Below are positions 1 through 7,224 of a stretch of DNA of 64,000 nt, piece after piece. The notes beneath the pieces were generated by a model that searched no databases, was not told the DNA's origin, and saw only the letters and a program-made list of their open reading frames with translations. The DNA is taken from the NCBI RefSeq assembly GCF_017876295.1, contig NZ_JAGINT010000001.1, positions 3,906,001 to 3,970,000 of the forward strand, in the 5' to 3' direction. The stretch is from Kribbella aluminosa (GTDB lineage: Bacteria > Actinomycetota > Actinomycetes > Propionibacteriales > Kribbellaceae). How positions within the stretch are numbered: the stretch's first letter is position 1; each line of letters starts with the position of its first letter. A program made the position numbers and the translations under genes.

Positions 1-59
1 TTCGAGGACGACGGGCGACTCATGGCCATATCTTGACACAGGTTGACTATGTGGCCACT

Positions 60-79
60 AGTTCGATGGGCGTCGAACT
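60..79. promoter_or_regulatory. Inverted repeat upstream of the MFS gene, candidate operator
   Basis: Perfect 7-base arms AGTTCGA (60-66) and TCGAACT (73-79) flank a 6-base spacer, ending 14 bases before the preferred GTG start of the MFS gene. A TTGACA hexamer lies at 33-38 and the 8-base palindrome GTGGCCAC at 51-58. The position suits a repressor site. The regulator is unknown, and its gene may lie to the left of the window. Confidence 0.4.
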
Positions 80-93
80 GGCACTCTGGTCCG

Positions 94-1368
94 GTGACGC
101 AGATTGTGGAGACGAAGAAGGCTCCCCGGGTGCACCTGGCCTGGGCGGTCGCGGTGGTCGGCTTCGTGACGCTGATCGGGGCGGCCGGCTTCCGGTCGGT
201 GCCGAGCGTGCTGCTCGACCCGTTGCACGAGGAGTTCGGCTGGTCGCACGCGACGATCTCGACGGCGGTGTCGATCAACCTGCTGCTGTACGGCGGCATC
301 TCGCCGTTCGCGGCCGCGCTGATGGATCGGCTCGGGCTGCGGAAGGTGGTCGGCGGGGCGCTCGTGCTGATCGCGTTGGGCAGCGGGCTGACGGTGTTCA
401 TGACCGCGCCGTGGCAGTTGCTGCTCTGCTGGGGCCTGCTGGTCGGTGTCGGTACGGGCTCGATGTCGATGACCTTCGTCGCGACGATTACCGGCCGCTG
501 GTTCGTCCATCGTCGCGGTCTGGTGACCGGAATCCTCACCGCGGCGGGTGCTACCGGTCAGCTGATCTTCCTGCCGCTCATCGCGTCTCTTGCCGCGCGG
601 TACGGGTGGCGGGTCCCTGCGCTTGTGGCAGCCGGTGCTGCGTTGGCCGTCGTACCGCTGGTGCTCCTGTTCCTGCGGGACTTCCCGAGTGACGTGGGGC
701 TCCGCGCGTACGGCGCTCCGGAGGGCAGTACTGCGGGGCAGCGGGTCGTGGCGACCGGTAGTAGTGCCATGCGGGCGTTGAACGCGCTGCGGTTGGCGGT
801 GCGGCGGCCGGCGTTCTGGATGCTGGCTGGTGGGTTCGCGATCTGTGGTGCGTCGACGAACGGGCTGGTCGGTACGCACTTCGTCACGGCCGCACACGAC
901 CACGGGATGCCTGCGACGACCGCTGCCTCGCTGCTGGCGCTGGTCGGCCTGTTCGACGTGGGCGGGACGATCTTCTCCGGGTACCTGACCGATCGGTGGG
1001 ACCCGCGGTACCTGCTGATCGCGTACTACTCGCTGCGTGGCCTGTCGCTGCTGGTGCTGCCGTCGCTGCTAGGCCCGACCGCCGCTCCCAGTACGTGGGT
1101 GTTCATCATCTTCTACGGGCTCGACTGGGTGGCGACAGTGCCGCCGACCGTGGCGTTGTGCCGGGAGTGGTTCGGGCAGGACGGGCCGATCGTGTTCGGC
1201 TGGGTGTTCGCGTCGCACCAGGTGGGTGCCGCGCTGGCTGCGACGGGTGCGGGTGTGATCCGGGACGCGCAGGGCAGCTACAACCTGGCGTGGTACCTGG
1301 CCGGCGGGCTGTGTGCTGGGGCCGCGTTGATGTCCGCGAGCATCGGGCGCCGGGTCGTGCCTGCCTGA
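94..1368 (+). CDS. MFS transporter
   Basis: Secondary transporter of the major facilitator superfamily, about 424 residues with roughly 12 hydrophobic segments. The pattern resembles monocarboxylate/oxalate-formate type porters: an N-terminal helix, the EEFGWSHATIS loop, then the MDRLGLRKVV loop between helices 2 and 3, and a second half starting near residue 235. The substrate cannot be read from the sequence. An in-frame TTG at 43 and ATG at 49 are alternative starts. GTG at 94 is preferred because the residues after it look like a normal MFS N-terminus, but no start has a strong ribosome site. It is followed 46 bases later by soxR on the same strand, so the two could be co-transcribed, although soxR has its own promoter site. 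Confidence 0.85.
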   Translation: MTQIVETKKAPRVHLAWAVAVVGFVTLIGAAGFRSVPSVLLDPLHEEFGWSHATISTAVSINLLLYGGISPFAAALMDRLGLRKVVGGALVLIALGSGLTVFMTAPWQLLLCWGLLVGVGTGSMSMTFVATITGRWFVHRRGLVTGILTAAGATGQLIFLPLIASLAARYGWRVPALVAAGAALAVVPLVLLFLRDFPSDVGLRAYGAPEGSTAGQRVVATGSSAMRALNALRLAVRRPAFWMLAGGFAICGASTNGLVGTHFVTAAHDHGMPATTAASLLALVGLFDVGGTIFSGYLTDRWDPRYLLIAYYSLRGLSLLVLPSLLGPTAAPSTWVFIIFYGLDWVATVPPTVALCREWFGQDGPIVFGWVFASHQVGAALAATGAGVIRDAQGSYNLAWYLAGGLCAGAALMSASIGRRVVPA

Positions 1369-1381
1369 TCCCGTCCGCTAG

Positions 1382-1399
1382 CCTCGATCTAAGTTGAGG
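1382..1399. promoter_or_regulatory. SoxR box upstream of soxR
   Basis: The 18-base dyad CCTCGATCTAAGTTGAGG matches 14 of 18 positions of the enterobacterial SoxR operator, including both CCTC and GAGG ends. It sits 15 bases before the soxR ATG, which suggests autoregulation. It can be compared with the second dyad at 20963-20980. Confidence 0.7.
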
Positions 1400-1414
1400 T
1401 TGGAGGGCAGGGCG

Positions 1415-1894
1415 ATGGACATCGAGCCGGGTGAGCTGACTGTCGGGCAGCTGTCGCAGCGCAGCGGGGTGGCGATCTCGGCGCTGCACTTCTACGAGCG
1501 CCAGGGGCTGATTCTCAGTCGCCGTACGTCGGGGAACCAGCGCCGCTACAAGCGCGACACGTTGCGGCGGGTGGCGCTGGTCCGGATCGCCCAGCGGGTC
1601 GGCATCCCGCTCGCCGAGGTGGCCGCGATCCTCAACCTGCTGCCGGAGAACCGGACGCCGACCCGCGCCGACTGGGAACGGATCTCGGAGTGCTGGCAGG
1701 TCCAGCTCGACCGCCGGATCCTGCATCTCGAACAACTCCGCGACGACTTCAAGGACTGCGTCGGCTGCGGCTGCCTGTCCATCGACCGCTGCGCCCTCGC
1801 CAACCCCCACGACACCCTCGCAACCACCGGCCCCGGCCCCCGCCGGCTCCTCGCCGCCGACGGCGAACCCTGCCATCCCGGCAAGTGCGCCTGA
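1415..1894 (+). CDS. soxR: Redox-sensitive transcriptional activator SoxR
   Basis: MerR-family regulator of 159 residues. An N-terminal winged helix-turn-helix covers about residues 6-75 (LTVGQLSQRSGVAISALHFY, then NQRRYKRD), a dimerisation helix follows, and the cluster-binding motif CVGCGCLSIDRC has the C-x2-C-x-C-x5-C spacing that holds the [2Fe-2S] cluster in SoxR. In actinomycetes SoxR responds mainly to redox-active compounds and controls a few genes. The ATG at 1415 is chosen because GGAGGG lies 7 bases before it; a TTG at 1394 would place the start inside the operator. A SoxR box precedes the gene, and a second likely box controls the ABC exporter at 18992-20881. Confidence 0.95.
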   Translation: MDIEPGELTVGQLSQRSGVAISALHFYERQGLILSRRTSGNQRRYKRDTLRRVALVRIAQRVGIPLAEVAAILNLLPENRTPTRADWERISECWQVQLDRRILHLEQLRDDFKDCVGCGCLSIDRCALANPHDTLATTGPGPRRLLAADGEPCHPGKCA

Positions 1895-1960
1895 CCTGTT
1901 ATCCACAGGCGGACTGTCGCGGCGAGCGGGTTGGGGGTGGGGGCGTCTAGGGTTTCCGGC

Positions 1961-4087
1961 ATGAGCGAGACCGACTCGATGGTGATGCTGACCGAGGCCC
2001 GGGCGAAGGTTGCGGGTGACGTGATCCATGCGATCGCGGGTGCCGACGCGCGGTTGCGGGCGGATCAGGAGACCGCGGTCGCGGCGCTGTGTGAGGCGGC
2101 GGCGCGGGTGCTCGTGGTGCAGGCGACCGGCTGGGGCAAGTCCGCGGTGTACTGGGCCGCGACCGCGATCCGCCGGGCGGAGGGATTCGGGCCGACGCTG
2201 GTGGTCTCACCGCTGCTCTCGCTGATGCGGGACCAGGTCGCCGCCGCCAGTCGCGCGGGGCTGCGGGCCGCGACGTTGAACTCGAACAACATCGACGCCT
2301 GGTCGGAGATCGAGCACGACCTGCGCTCGGGCGGCATCGACGTACTGCTGGTGTCCCCGGAGCGCCTGGCGAACCCGGGATTCGGGCGGCGGGTGCTGGA
2401 CGGGCTCGCCGGGAACATCGGGCTCCTGGTGATCGACGAGGCGCATGCGGTGTCGGACTGGGGGCACGACTTCCGGCCCGACTACCGGCGGGTGTCCGAC
2501 GTACTGCAGAAGCTGAACCCGGACACTCCGGTGCTGGCGACGACGGCGACCGCGAACTCGCGGGTGACGGACGACGTCGCGAAGCAGTTGGGCGCGTCGA
2601 CGTTGGTACTGCGCGGTCCGCTGGCGCGGTCGAGTCTGCAGCTTGCGGTGGTGGATGCGCTGTCGCCGCTGGACCGGTTCGCGTGGGTGGTCGACGTGCT
2701 GCCGCAACTGCCGGGGTCGGGGATCGTGTACGCGCTGACCGTTGCGGATGCGCAGCGGCTGGCGGCGGTGGTCCAGGAGGTGCACGGGCGGGACGTGCCG
2801 GTGGCGGCGTACACCGGCCAGCTGGAGGCGGGGGAGCGGGAGAGTCTCGAGGATGCGCTGCGCGACAACAGGCTGAAGGCGTTGATCGCTACCTCGGCGC
2901 TGGGGATGGGGTACGACAAGCCGGATCTCGGGTTCGTGGTGCACGTCGGTTCGCCGCCGTCGCCGGTGTCGTACTACCAGCAGGTCGGGCGTGCCGGTCG
3001 CGGGATCGACCATGCGGTGGTGGCGCTGCTGCCGTCGGATGCCGACTCGGGCGTCTGGGACTACTTCGCGACCGCGACGATCCCGGTGCCGGAGAACGTG
3101 CAGCGGCTGTTGCGCGCCCTGGAGAGCTACGACCCGGATCAGCCCGCGACGGTGCCGGCGCTGGAGGCCGAGACCGGGCTGCGGCGGACGCGGGTCGAGC
3201 TGATGCTGAAGCAGCTGGCGGTGGACGGGGTCGTGGAGCGGGTCGAGCGCGGGTGGTTGCGGACCGCCGCCGAGTGGACGTTCGACGCCGCGCACTACGA
3301 CGGCATCGTGTCGGTGCGGCGGCGCGAGGCGGACATCATGCGGGCGTACACCCGCGGCGACCGTTGCCTGATGCAACTGCTCCAGGAGTCGCTGGACGAC
3401 CCGTCCGCGGAGCCGTGCGGGCGGTGCTCGGTGTGCCTCGGGGAGTTGCCGGAGCCGCTGGTGTCACGGCCGGATCCGGAGACGGTCGCGGCGGTGACGC
3501 GGTTGCTGCGCGGCGAGGTGCACGTGCTGGAGCCGCGGAAGATGTGGCCCGGCGGGGCGTTCGGTGCCCGCGGCAAGATTCCGCCCGCGCTGTCCGCCGA
3601 GCCCGGCCGGATCATCGTGTACGCCGATGCGCCGGAGTGGCGGGAGGTGTTGCAGGGCGCGTTCAGCGGTACGCCGACGCACGACGCCGTCGAGGCGCTG
3701 AAGGCGGGCGCCGTCGCCGCGCTGTCCCGCTGGCGCGGCGCGTGGTCGGCCCGCCCCGAGGTCGTCGTACCACTGGCCGCCGGCGGCCACCCCGACCTGA
3801 CGTCGGTCGTAGCCGACCACGTGGCCGGAGTGGGCCGCCTCGACCGCGCCGAGCTGACCGTCAACCGCACCGGCTACACCGACGATCTCTCCTCAGCAGA
3901 AGAAGCCAAGGTGTGGCGAGACGGCATCGTGGTGGACCCCACCACAACTCAATCCGTCACCGGCCGCACAATCCTCCTGCTGGTAGACGCAACCTCATCC
4001 CAGTGGCCAGTAACCGTAGCCACCGCCAAACTCCGCGAGGCAGGTGCCACAGCCGTCCTCCCCCTGATAATCCACAAGCGCCCCTAG
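1961..4087 (+). CDS. RecQ-family ATP-dependent DNA helicase
   Basis: Superfamily 2 helicase of about 708 residues. Visible motifs are LRADQ (Q-like), Walker A ATGWGKS, SPLLSLMRDQV (motif Ia), VIDEAHAVSDWGHDFRPDY (DEAH box plus the aromatic-rich loop of RecQ), ATTATA (motif III), and ALGMGYDKPDL with QVGRAGR (motifs V and VI). A cysteine cluster ending CGRCSVC marks the RecQ zinc-binding domain, and a C-terminal extension of about 200 residues follows. The role is DNA unwinding in repair or recombination. ATG 1961 is chosen over an upstream TTG. The stop shares the palindrome CTAG with the stop of the convergent ArsR-SRPBCC gene. Confidence 0.9.
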   Translation: MSETDSMVMLTEARAKVAGDVIHAIAGADARLRADQETAVAALCEAAARVLVVQATGWGKSAVYWAATAIRRAEGFGPTLVVSPLLSLMRDQVAAASRAGLRAATLNSNNIDAWSEIEHDLRSGGIDVLLVSPERLANPGFGRRVLDGLAGNIGLLVIDEAHAVSDWGHDFRPDYRRVSDVLQKLNPDTPVLATTATANSRVTDDVAKQLGASTLVLRGPLARSSLQLAVVDALSPLDRFAWVVDVLPQLPGSGIVYALTVADAQRLAAVVQEVHGRDVPVAAYTGQLEAGERESLEDALRDNRLKALIATSALGMGYDKPDLGFVVHVGSPPSPVSYYQQVGRAGRGIDHAVVALLPSDADSGVWDYFATATIPVPENVQRLLRALESYDPDQPATVPALEAETGLRRTRVELMLKQLAVDGVVERVERGWLRTAAEWTFDAAHYDGIVSVRRREADIMRAYTRGDRCLMQLLQESLDDPSAEPCGRCSVCLGELPEPLVSRPDPETVAAVTRLLRGEVHVLEPRKMWPGGAFGARGKIPPALSAEPGRIIVYADAPEWREVLQGAFSGTPTHDAVEALKAGAVAALSRWRGAWSARPEVVVPLAAGGHPDLTSVVADHVAGVGRLDRAELTVNRTGYTDDLSSAEEAKVWRDGIVVDPTTTQSVTGRTILLLVDATSSQWPVTVATAKLREAGATAVLPLIIHKRP

Positions 4088-4857
4088 GCGGCGGCTGAGG
4101 TCTCCAGCAAGGATTTCAGGTCCGCCAGCAGCCGCGGCCAGCCGTCCTGCACCATGGTCCGCGTCGTGCTGCCCGGCTCGAACCCGGTGTGTACGACGGT
4201 CAGCTTCACCTGGTCGTCGACCGGCTCGAGCTCGAACACCGCCGTCGACAGCGGCTCCCGGCTGGTCGCCTCGTACACCTCGTCGGTGAACCCGACCGAG
4301 TCCGCGAACTCCCGCGTGATGTGGTGCCAGGTGTAGGAGAGCCGCGTGTACGGCGTGTGCTCGACGACGACCTGGCCCGGCCCGGCGATCGCCACGTCGC
4401 CCTTGTGCCAGATCATCTCGGAGCCGGGCTTCCAGTCGGTCTCGTGGTGCAGCTCCCAGTACTGCTCGGTGAACGCCGGATCGGTGAGCGCCTGCCACAG
4501 CCGCTCGGGCGTGGTCCGGATGTAGGTCGTGTACACGAAGTCGTTCACAGTCGTCTCCAAGGAGGTCTTGAGGACGGCCAGCAGCTGGACCCGTCGTCGG
4601 TCGTACTGCTGGATCCACCGGTCCGCGATCGCGTTGATCGGCTCGGCGTTCAGGTGGTGCAACTTCTCCCGCCCGCGCCACACGGTGGTGATCAGGTTCG
4701 CGCTCTCGAGGACGGCGAGGTGTTTGCTCACGGACTGCCGGGCAATGTCCAGCTCGGCGCACAGCTCCCGCAGGGTCTGCCCGTTCCGCGCGTTGAGCAG
4801 GTCGAGTAGCTGCCGCCGGCTGGGGTCCGCCAGCGCCCGGAACACCTCGTCGTCCAT
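4084..4857 (-). CDS. ArsR HTH fused to SRPBCC (AHSA1-like) domain
   Basis: Protein of 257 residues. An ArsR-type winged helix lies at about 1-100 (VFRALADPSRRQLLDLL, then ARQSVSKHLAVLE). An Activator-of-Hsp90-ATPase-1-like START/SRPBCC domain follows at about 110-257 (TTPERLWQALTDP, EYWELHHETDWKPG, GWPRLLADLK). Elsewhere these are usually two adjacent genes; here they are one protein, while the same window has the two-gene form at 44278-45119. The SRPBCC pocket presumably senses or handles a small hydrophobic molecule, which is inference. ATG at 4857 gives the canonical ArsR start. Two identical-format operators and a promoter lie directly upstream, so autorepression is likely. It diverges from a GNAT gene. 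Confidence 0.88.
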   Translation of the reverse strand: MDDEVFRALADPSRRQLLDLLNARNGQTLRELCAELDIARQSVSKHLAVLESANLITTVWRGREKLHHLNAEPINAIADRWIQQYDRRRVQLLAVLKTSLETTVNDFVYTTYIRTTPERLWQALTDPAFTEQYWELHHETDWKPGSEMIWHKGDVAIAGPGQVVVEHTPYTRLSYTWHHITREFADSVGFTDEVYEATSREPLSTAVFELEPVDDQVKLTVVHTGFEPGSTTRTMVQDGWPRLLADLKSLLETSAAA

Positions 4858-4877
4858 CGCACTCCCGATCCAGAAAG

Positions 4878-4893
4878 GCAGCCGTCCGGCTGC
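4878..4893. promoter_or_regulatory. ArsR operator copy 1
   Basis: Dyad GCAGCC-N4-GGCTGC, 20 bases upstream of the ArsR-SRPBCC ATG and over the expected transcription start. The same dyad recurs at 4907-4922. Confidence 0.65.
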
Positions 4894-4899
4894 ATGACC

Positions 4900-4929
4900 A
4901 GGATAGGCAGCCGGTTGGCTGCACGTCAA
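4900..4929 (-). promoter_or_regulatory. Promoter of the ArsR-SRPBCC gene with operator copy 2 in its spacer
   Basis: On the minus strand TTGACG (4929-4924) and TATCCT (4905-4900) are separated by 18 bases. The second dyad GCAGCC-N4-GGCTGC fills 4907-4922, exactly between the two hexamers. With the first copy 29 bases away, this is a classical repressor layout and may also affect the divergent GNAT gene. Confidence 0.65.
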
Positions 4930-4960
4930 ACCCGGTTGACGGATGGGTGAGGATGGCTGC

Positions 4961-5746
4961 GTGGAGATCACCAGCCTCGGCTTCCGTACCGACCTGCTGC
5001 TGCTCGAGCAGGGTGGCAGCGTGTTCCGCGACACCGGCGAGTACGTCGTCGTCCGCACGCCGCAGAACCCCGGCTTCTGGTGGGGCAACTTCCTGCTCTA
5101 CCGGACGCCGTTCGCGCCGGACGACACCAAGCTCCGAACGGACGACTTCCGCCGCGAGTTCCCGGACGCGAAACATGTTGCGTTCGGCATCGACAGCACC
5201 GACGGCGACCCGGGTGCCGTGGACGAGCTGACCGCGGCCGGGTTCGACGTCGAGCCCAATGTGGTGATGACCGCGGACCGGGTCGTCCCGCCGCCGCGCC
5301 CGAACGAGCAGGCGACGTACCGGTTCCTGACCAGCGACGACGACTGGGAGCAGGTGTACGAGCAGAGCCTGGCCTGCTCGGTGTTCACGGTCGACGACGA
5401 CCACCAGGAGTTCACCCGGCGCAAGCTCGCGGCGAAGCGGGACGTGGTCGACTCGGGGCACGGCGAGTGGTTCGGCGCGTTCGACGGGGACCGGCTGCAG
5501 AGTTCGCTCGGGCTGATCTTCGACGGTAGCGGGCTGGCCCGTTTCCAGAACGTGCAGACCTCGCCGGAGGACCGCGGCCGCGGCCTGGCCGGCACGCTGG
5601 TGCACCACGCGTCGACGTACGGGCTGACCAAGGCGCGGAGGCTGGTGATGGTGGCGGACCCGGAGTACCTGGCGATCCGGGTCTACCGGTCGGTGGGCTT
5701 CACGGACTCGGAGACCCAGCTCGGGATCATCCGCCCGCCTGCGTGA
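4961..5746 (+). CDS. GNAT-family N-acetyltransferase
   Basis: About 261 residues with a C-terminal GNAT fold. The acetyl-CoA loop region reads VQTSPEDRGRGLAGTLVHH (R-G-x-G-L/A), followed by the helix and YRSVGFTDSETQLG typical of the last strand and helix. The first half (about 1-120) looks like a degenerate second GNAT-like domain. The acceptor is unknown. GTG at 4961 is favoured because GTGAGGA lies 7 bases upstream; ATG at 4943 is the alternative. It diverges from the ArsR-SRPBCC gene and shares its operator region, and it is followed 13 bases later by an SDR gene. Confidence 0.8.
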   Translation: MEITSLGFRTDLLLLEQGGSVFRDTGEYVVVRTPQNPGFWWGNFLLYRTPFAPDDTKLRTDDFRREFPDAKHVAFGIDSTDGDPGAVDELTAAGFDVEPNVVMTADRVVPPPRPNEQATYRFLTSDDDWEQVYEQSLACSVFTVDDDHQEFTRRKLAAKRDVVDSGHGEWFGAFDGDRLQSSLGLIFDGSGLARFQNVQTSPEDRGRGLAGTLVHHASTYGLTKARRLVMVADPEYLAIRVYRSVGFTDSETQLGIIRPPA

Positions 5747-5759
5747 CAGACTGGCCCGC

Positions 5760-6494
5760 ATGAGTCGGGTTGTGCTGGTCACCGGAGGAAGTCGCGGGAT
5801 CGGGGCGGCCGCCGCGCTCGCGCTGGCCGCGGACGGTTGGGACGTCGGGGTGAACTACCGGACGCGGGCCGACGAGGCCGCGGGGGTGGTGAAGGCGTGC
5901 GAGGAACGCGGCCGGCGGGCGATCGCCGTCCAGGCCGATGTGGTCGAGGCGGACCAGGTCGAGCGACTGTTCGACACGGTGACCGCCGAGCTCGGCCCGA
6001 TCGGTGCCGTGATCAACAACGCCGGCGTGGTCTCGCCGTCCGGCCGCGTCGCGGAGTACGACGCCGCGCGCCTCGAGCGGGTGTTCCGGATCAACTCGAT
6101 CAGCGCCTTCCTGGTCGCCGGCGCCGCGGTCCGCCGGATGTCCACGGCGTACGGCGGCAAGGGCGGCGTCATCGTCAACGTATCGTCGCGCGCCGCGGTG
6201 CTCGGGTCGGCCGGGGAGTACGTCGACTACGCCGCGAGCAAGGCGGCCGTGGACGCGCTGACGGTTGGCCTGGGCAACGAGGTCGCGAAGGAAGGCGTTC
6301 GCGTGCTCGGCGTCCGCCCCGGGCTGATCGCGACCGGCATCCACGAGCCCGGCCGGCTGGACCGGATCGGTACGACGCCGCCGCTGGCCCGTCCGGGGAA
6401 GGCCGAGGAGGTCGCCGAGGTGATCGCGTTCCTGGCGTCGGACCGTTCGTCGTACATGACCGGGTCGACCGTTGACGTCGCCGGTGGCCGCTAA
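5760..6494 (+). CDS. Short-chain dehydrogenase/reductase
   Basis: Classical SDR of 244 residues. The cofactor motif TGGSRGIG is at about residues 8-15, NNAG at about 86, the catalytic serine in NVSSRAA, and the YAASK (YxxxK) pair at about 155-159. The C-terminus DRSSYMTGSTVDVAGGR is typical of the FabG/glucose-1-dehydrogenase group. Arg at the end of strand beta-2 (NYRTRADEA) suggests NADPH. The substrate is unknown. The stop overlaps the GTG start of the tandem MerR gene by 11 bases, so the two are probably translated together. Confidence 0.88.
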   Translation: MSRVVLVTGGSRGIGAAAALALAADGWDVGVNYRTRADEAAGVVKACEERGRRAIAVQADVVEADQVERLFDTVTAELGPIGAVINNAGVVSPSGRVAEYDAARLERVFRINSISAFLVAGAAVRRMSTAYGGKGGVIVNVSSRAAVLGSAGEYVDYAASKAAVDALTVGLGNEVAKEGVRVLGVRPGLIATGIHEPGRLDRIGTTPPLARPGKAEEVAEVIAFLASDRSSYMTGSTVDVAGGR

Positions 6495-7203
6495 AGCACT
6501 GCGCCCCGTCGACCTGGCCCGTCGCGCCGGGGTCTCGACCCAGCTCGTCCGCAACTACGAGGCGGACGGCATCCTGCCGCCGTCGCCGCGCTCGGACAGC
6601 GGGTACCGGCAGTACGGGCCGGAGCATGTCCAGGCGTTGCTGACGTACCGCGCGCTCGCGCCCGGGTTCGGTGCGGAGACGGCGACGGCGATCATGCGCG
6701 CCGTACACAACGACGACGAAGCGCTCGCGTACAGACTCGTCGACGCGGCTCATGCCGCGCTCCACGAGCAACGACGGGCAACGGACGCCGCGAGCGATGC
6801 GCTCGCCGCGTTGGCGGCGGAGTACGTCGACGAGCAACCGGTGACGGGTCCGTCGTTGCTCGTGGGGGAGTTGGCGCATCGGCTCGGCATCCGGCCGTCG
6901 GCGCTCCGCGTCTGGGAGGCTGCCGGCCTGCTGGCGCCGACGCGTGAGCCGGGGACGAAGTACCGCCGCTACGGCCCCGAGGAGGTCCGGGACGCGCGGA
7001 TCATCCATATGCTCCGCCAGGGCAGGTACTACTTCGAGCAGATCAAGCCCGTCCTCGACGGACTACGCCGTACCGGCAGCACCGAGGCGCTCCGGACTGC
7101 GATCGCCGAACGCCGAGCCGCCCACGACCGCCAGACCAAGGCGATGCTGTACGGCGCCGCGCTGCTGCATGAGCTGATCACCCAGGCTGATCACCCAGGC
7201 TGA
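6484..7203 (+). CDS. Tandem MerR-type regulator with two DNA-binding domains
   Basis: About 239 residues containing two complete MerR-type winged helices. The first is at about 6-75 (PVDLARRAGVSTQLVRNYE, then SGYRQYGPE). The second is at about 121-190 (VGELAHRLGIRPSALRVWE, then TKYRRYGPEEV). Ordinary MerR proteins have one such domain and dimerise through a long helix; here one chain carries both readers. No metal-binding cysteines are present. GTG 6484 lies inside the end of the SDR gene, pointing to translational coupling, so the SDR may be its target. The C-terminal codons are part of a four-copy 13-base tandem repeat. Confidence 0.85.
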   Translation: MAAKALRPVDLARRAGVSTQLVRNYEADGILPPSPRSDSGYRQYGPEHVQALLTYRALAPGFGAETATAIMRAVHNDDEALAYRLVDAAHAALHEQRRATDAASDALAALAAEYVDEQPVTGPSLLVGELAHRLGIRPSALRVWEAAGLLAPTREPGTKYRRYGPEEVRDARIIHMLRQGRYYFEQIKPVLDGLRRTGSTEALRTAIAERRAAHDRQTKAMLYGAALLHELITQADHPG

Positions 7204-7224
7204 TCACTGAGGCTGATCACTGAG
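7173..7224. repeat. Four-copy 13-base tandem repeat across two convergent gene ends
   Basis: Four head-to-tail 13-base units, GCTGATCACCCAG twice then GCTGATCACTGAG twice. They cover the last codons and stop of the tandem MerR gene (7203) and the stop of the cyclase gene (7217). Because 13 is not a multiple of three, a change in copy number would alter the C-terminus of either protein. Confidence 0.85.

Noticed and set aside
60..79. LexA/SOS box
   Set aside because: The actinobacterial SOS box is CGAAC-N4-GTTCG; here the half-sites are in the opposite order (GTTCGA then TCGAAC) with a different spacing.
3995..5782. A 595-codon minus-strand frame across the ArsR and GNAT genes
   Set aside because: It conflicts with two genes that have good motifs and regulatory sites; shadow frame.
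7173..7224. CRISPR array
   Set aside because: Units are 13 bases, adjacent, with no spacers.
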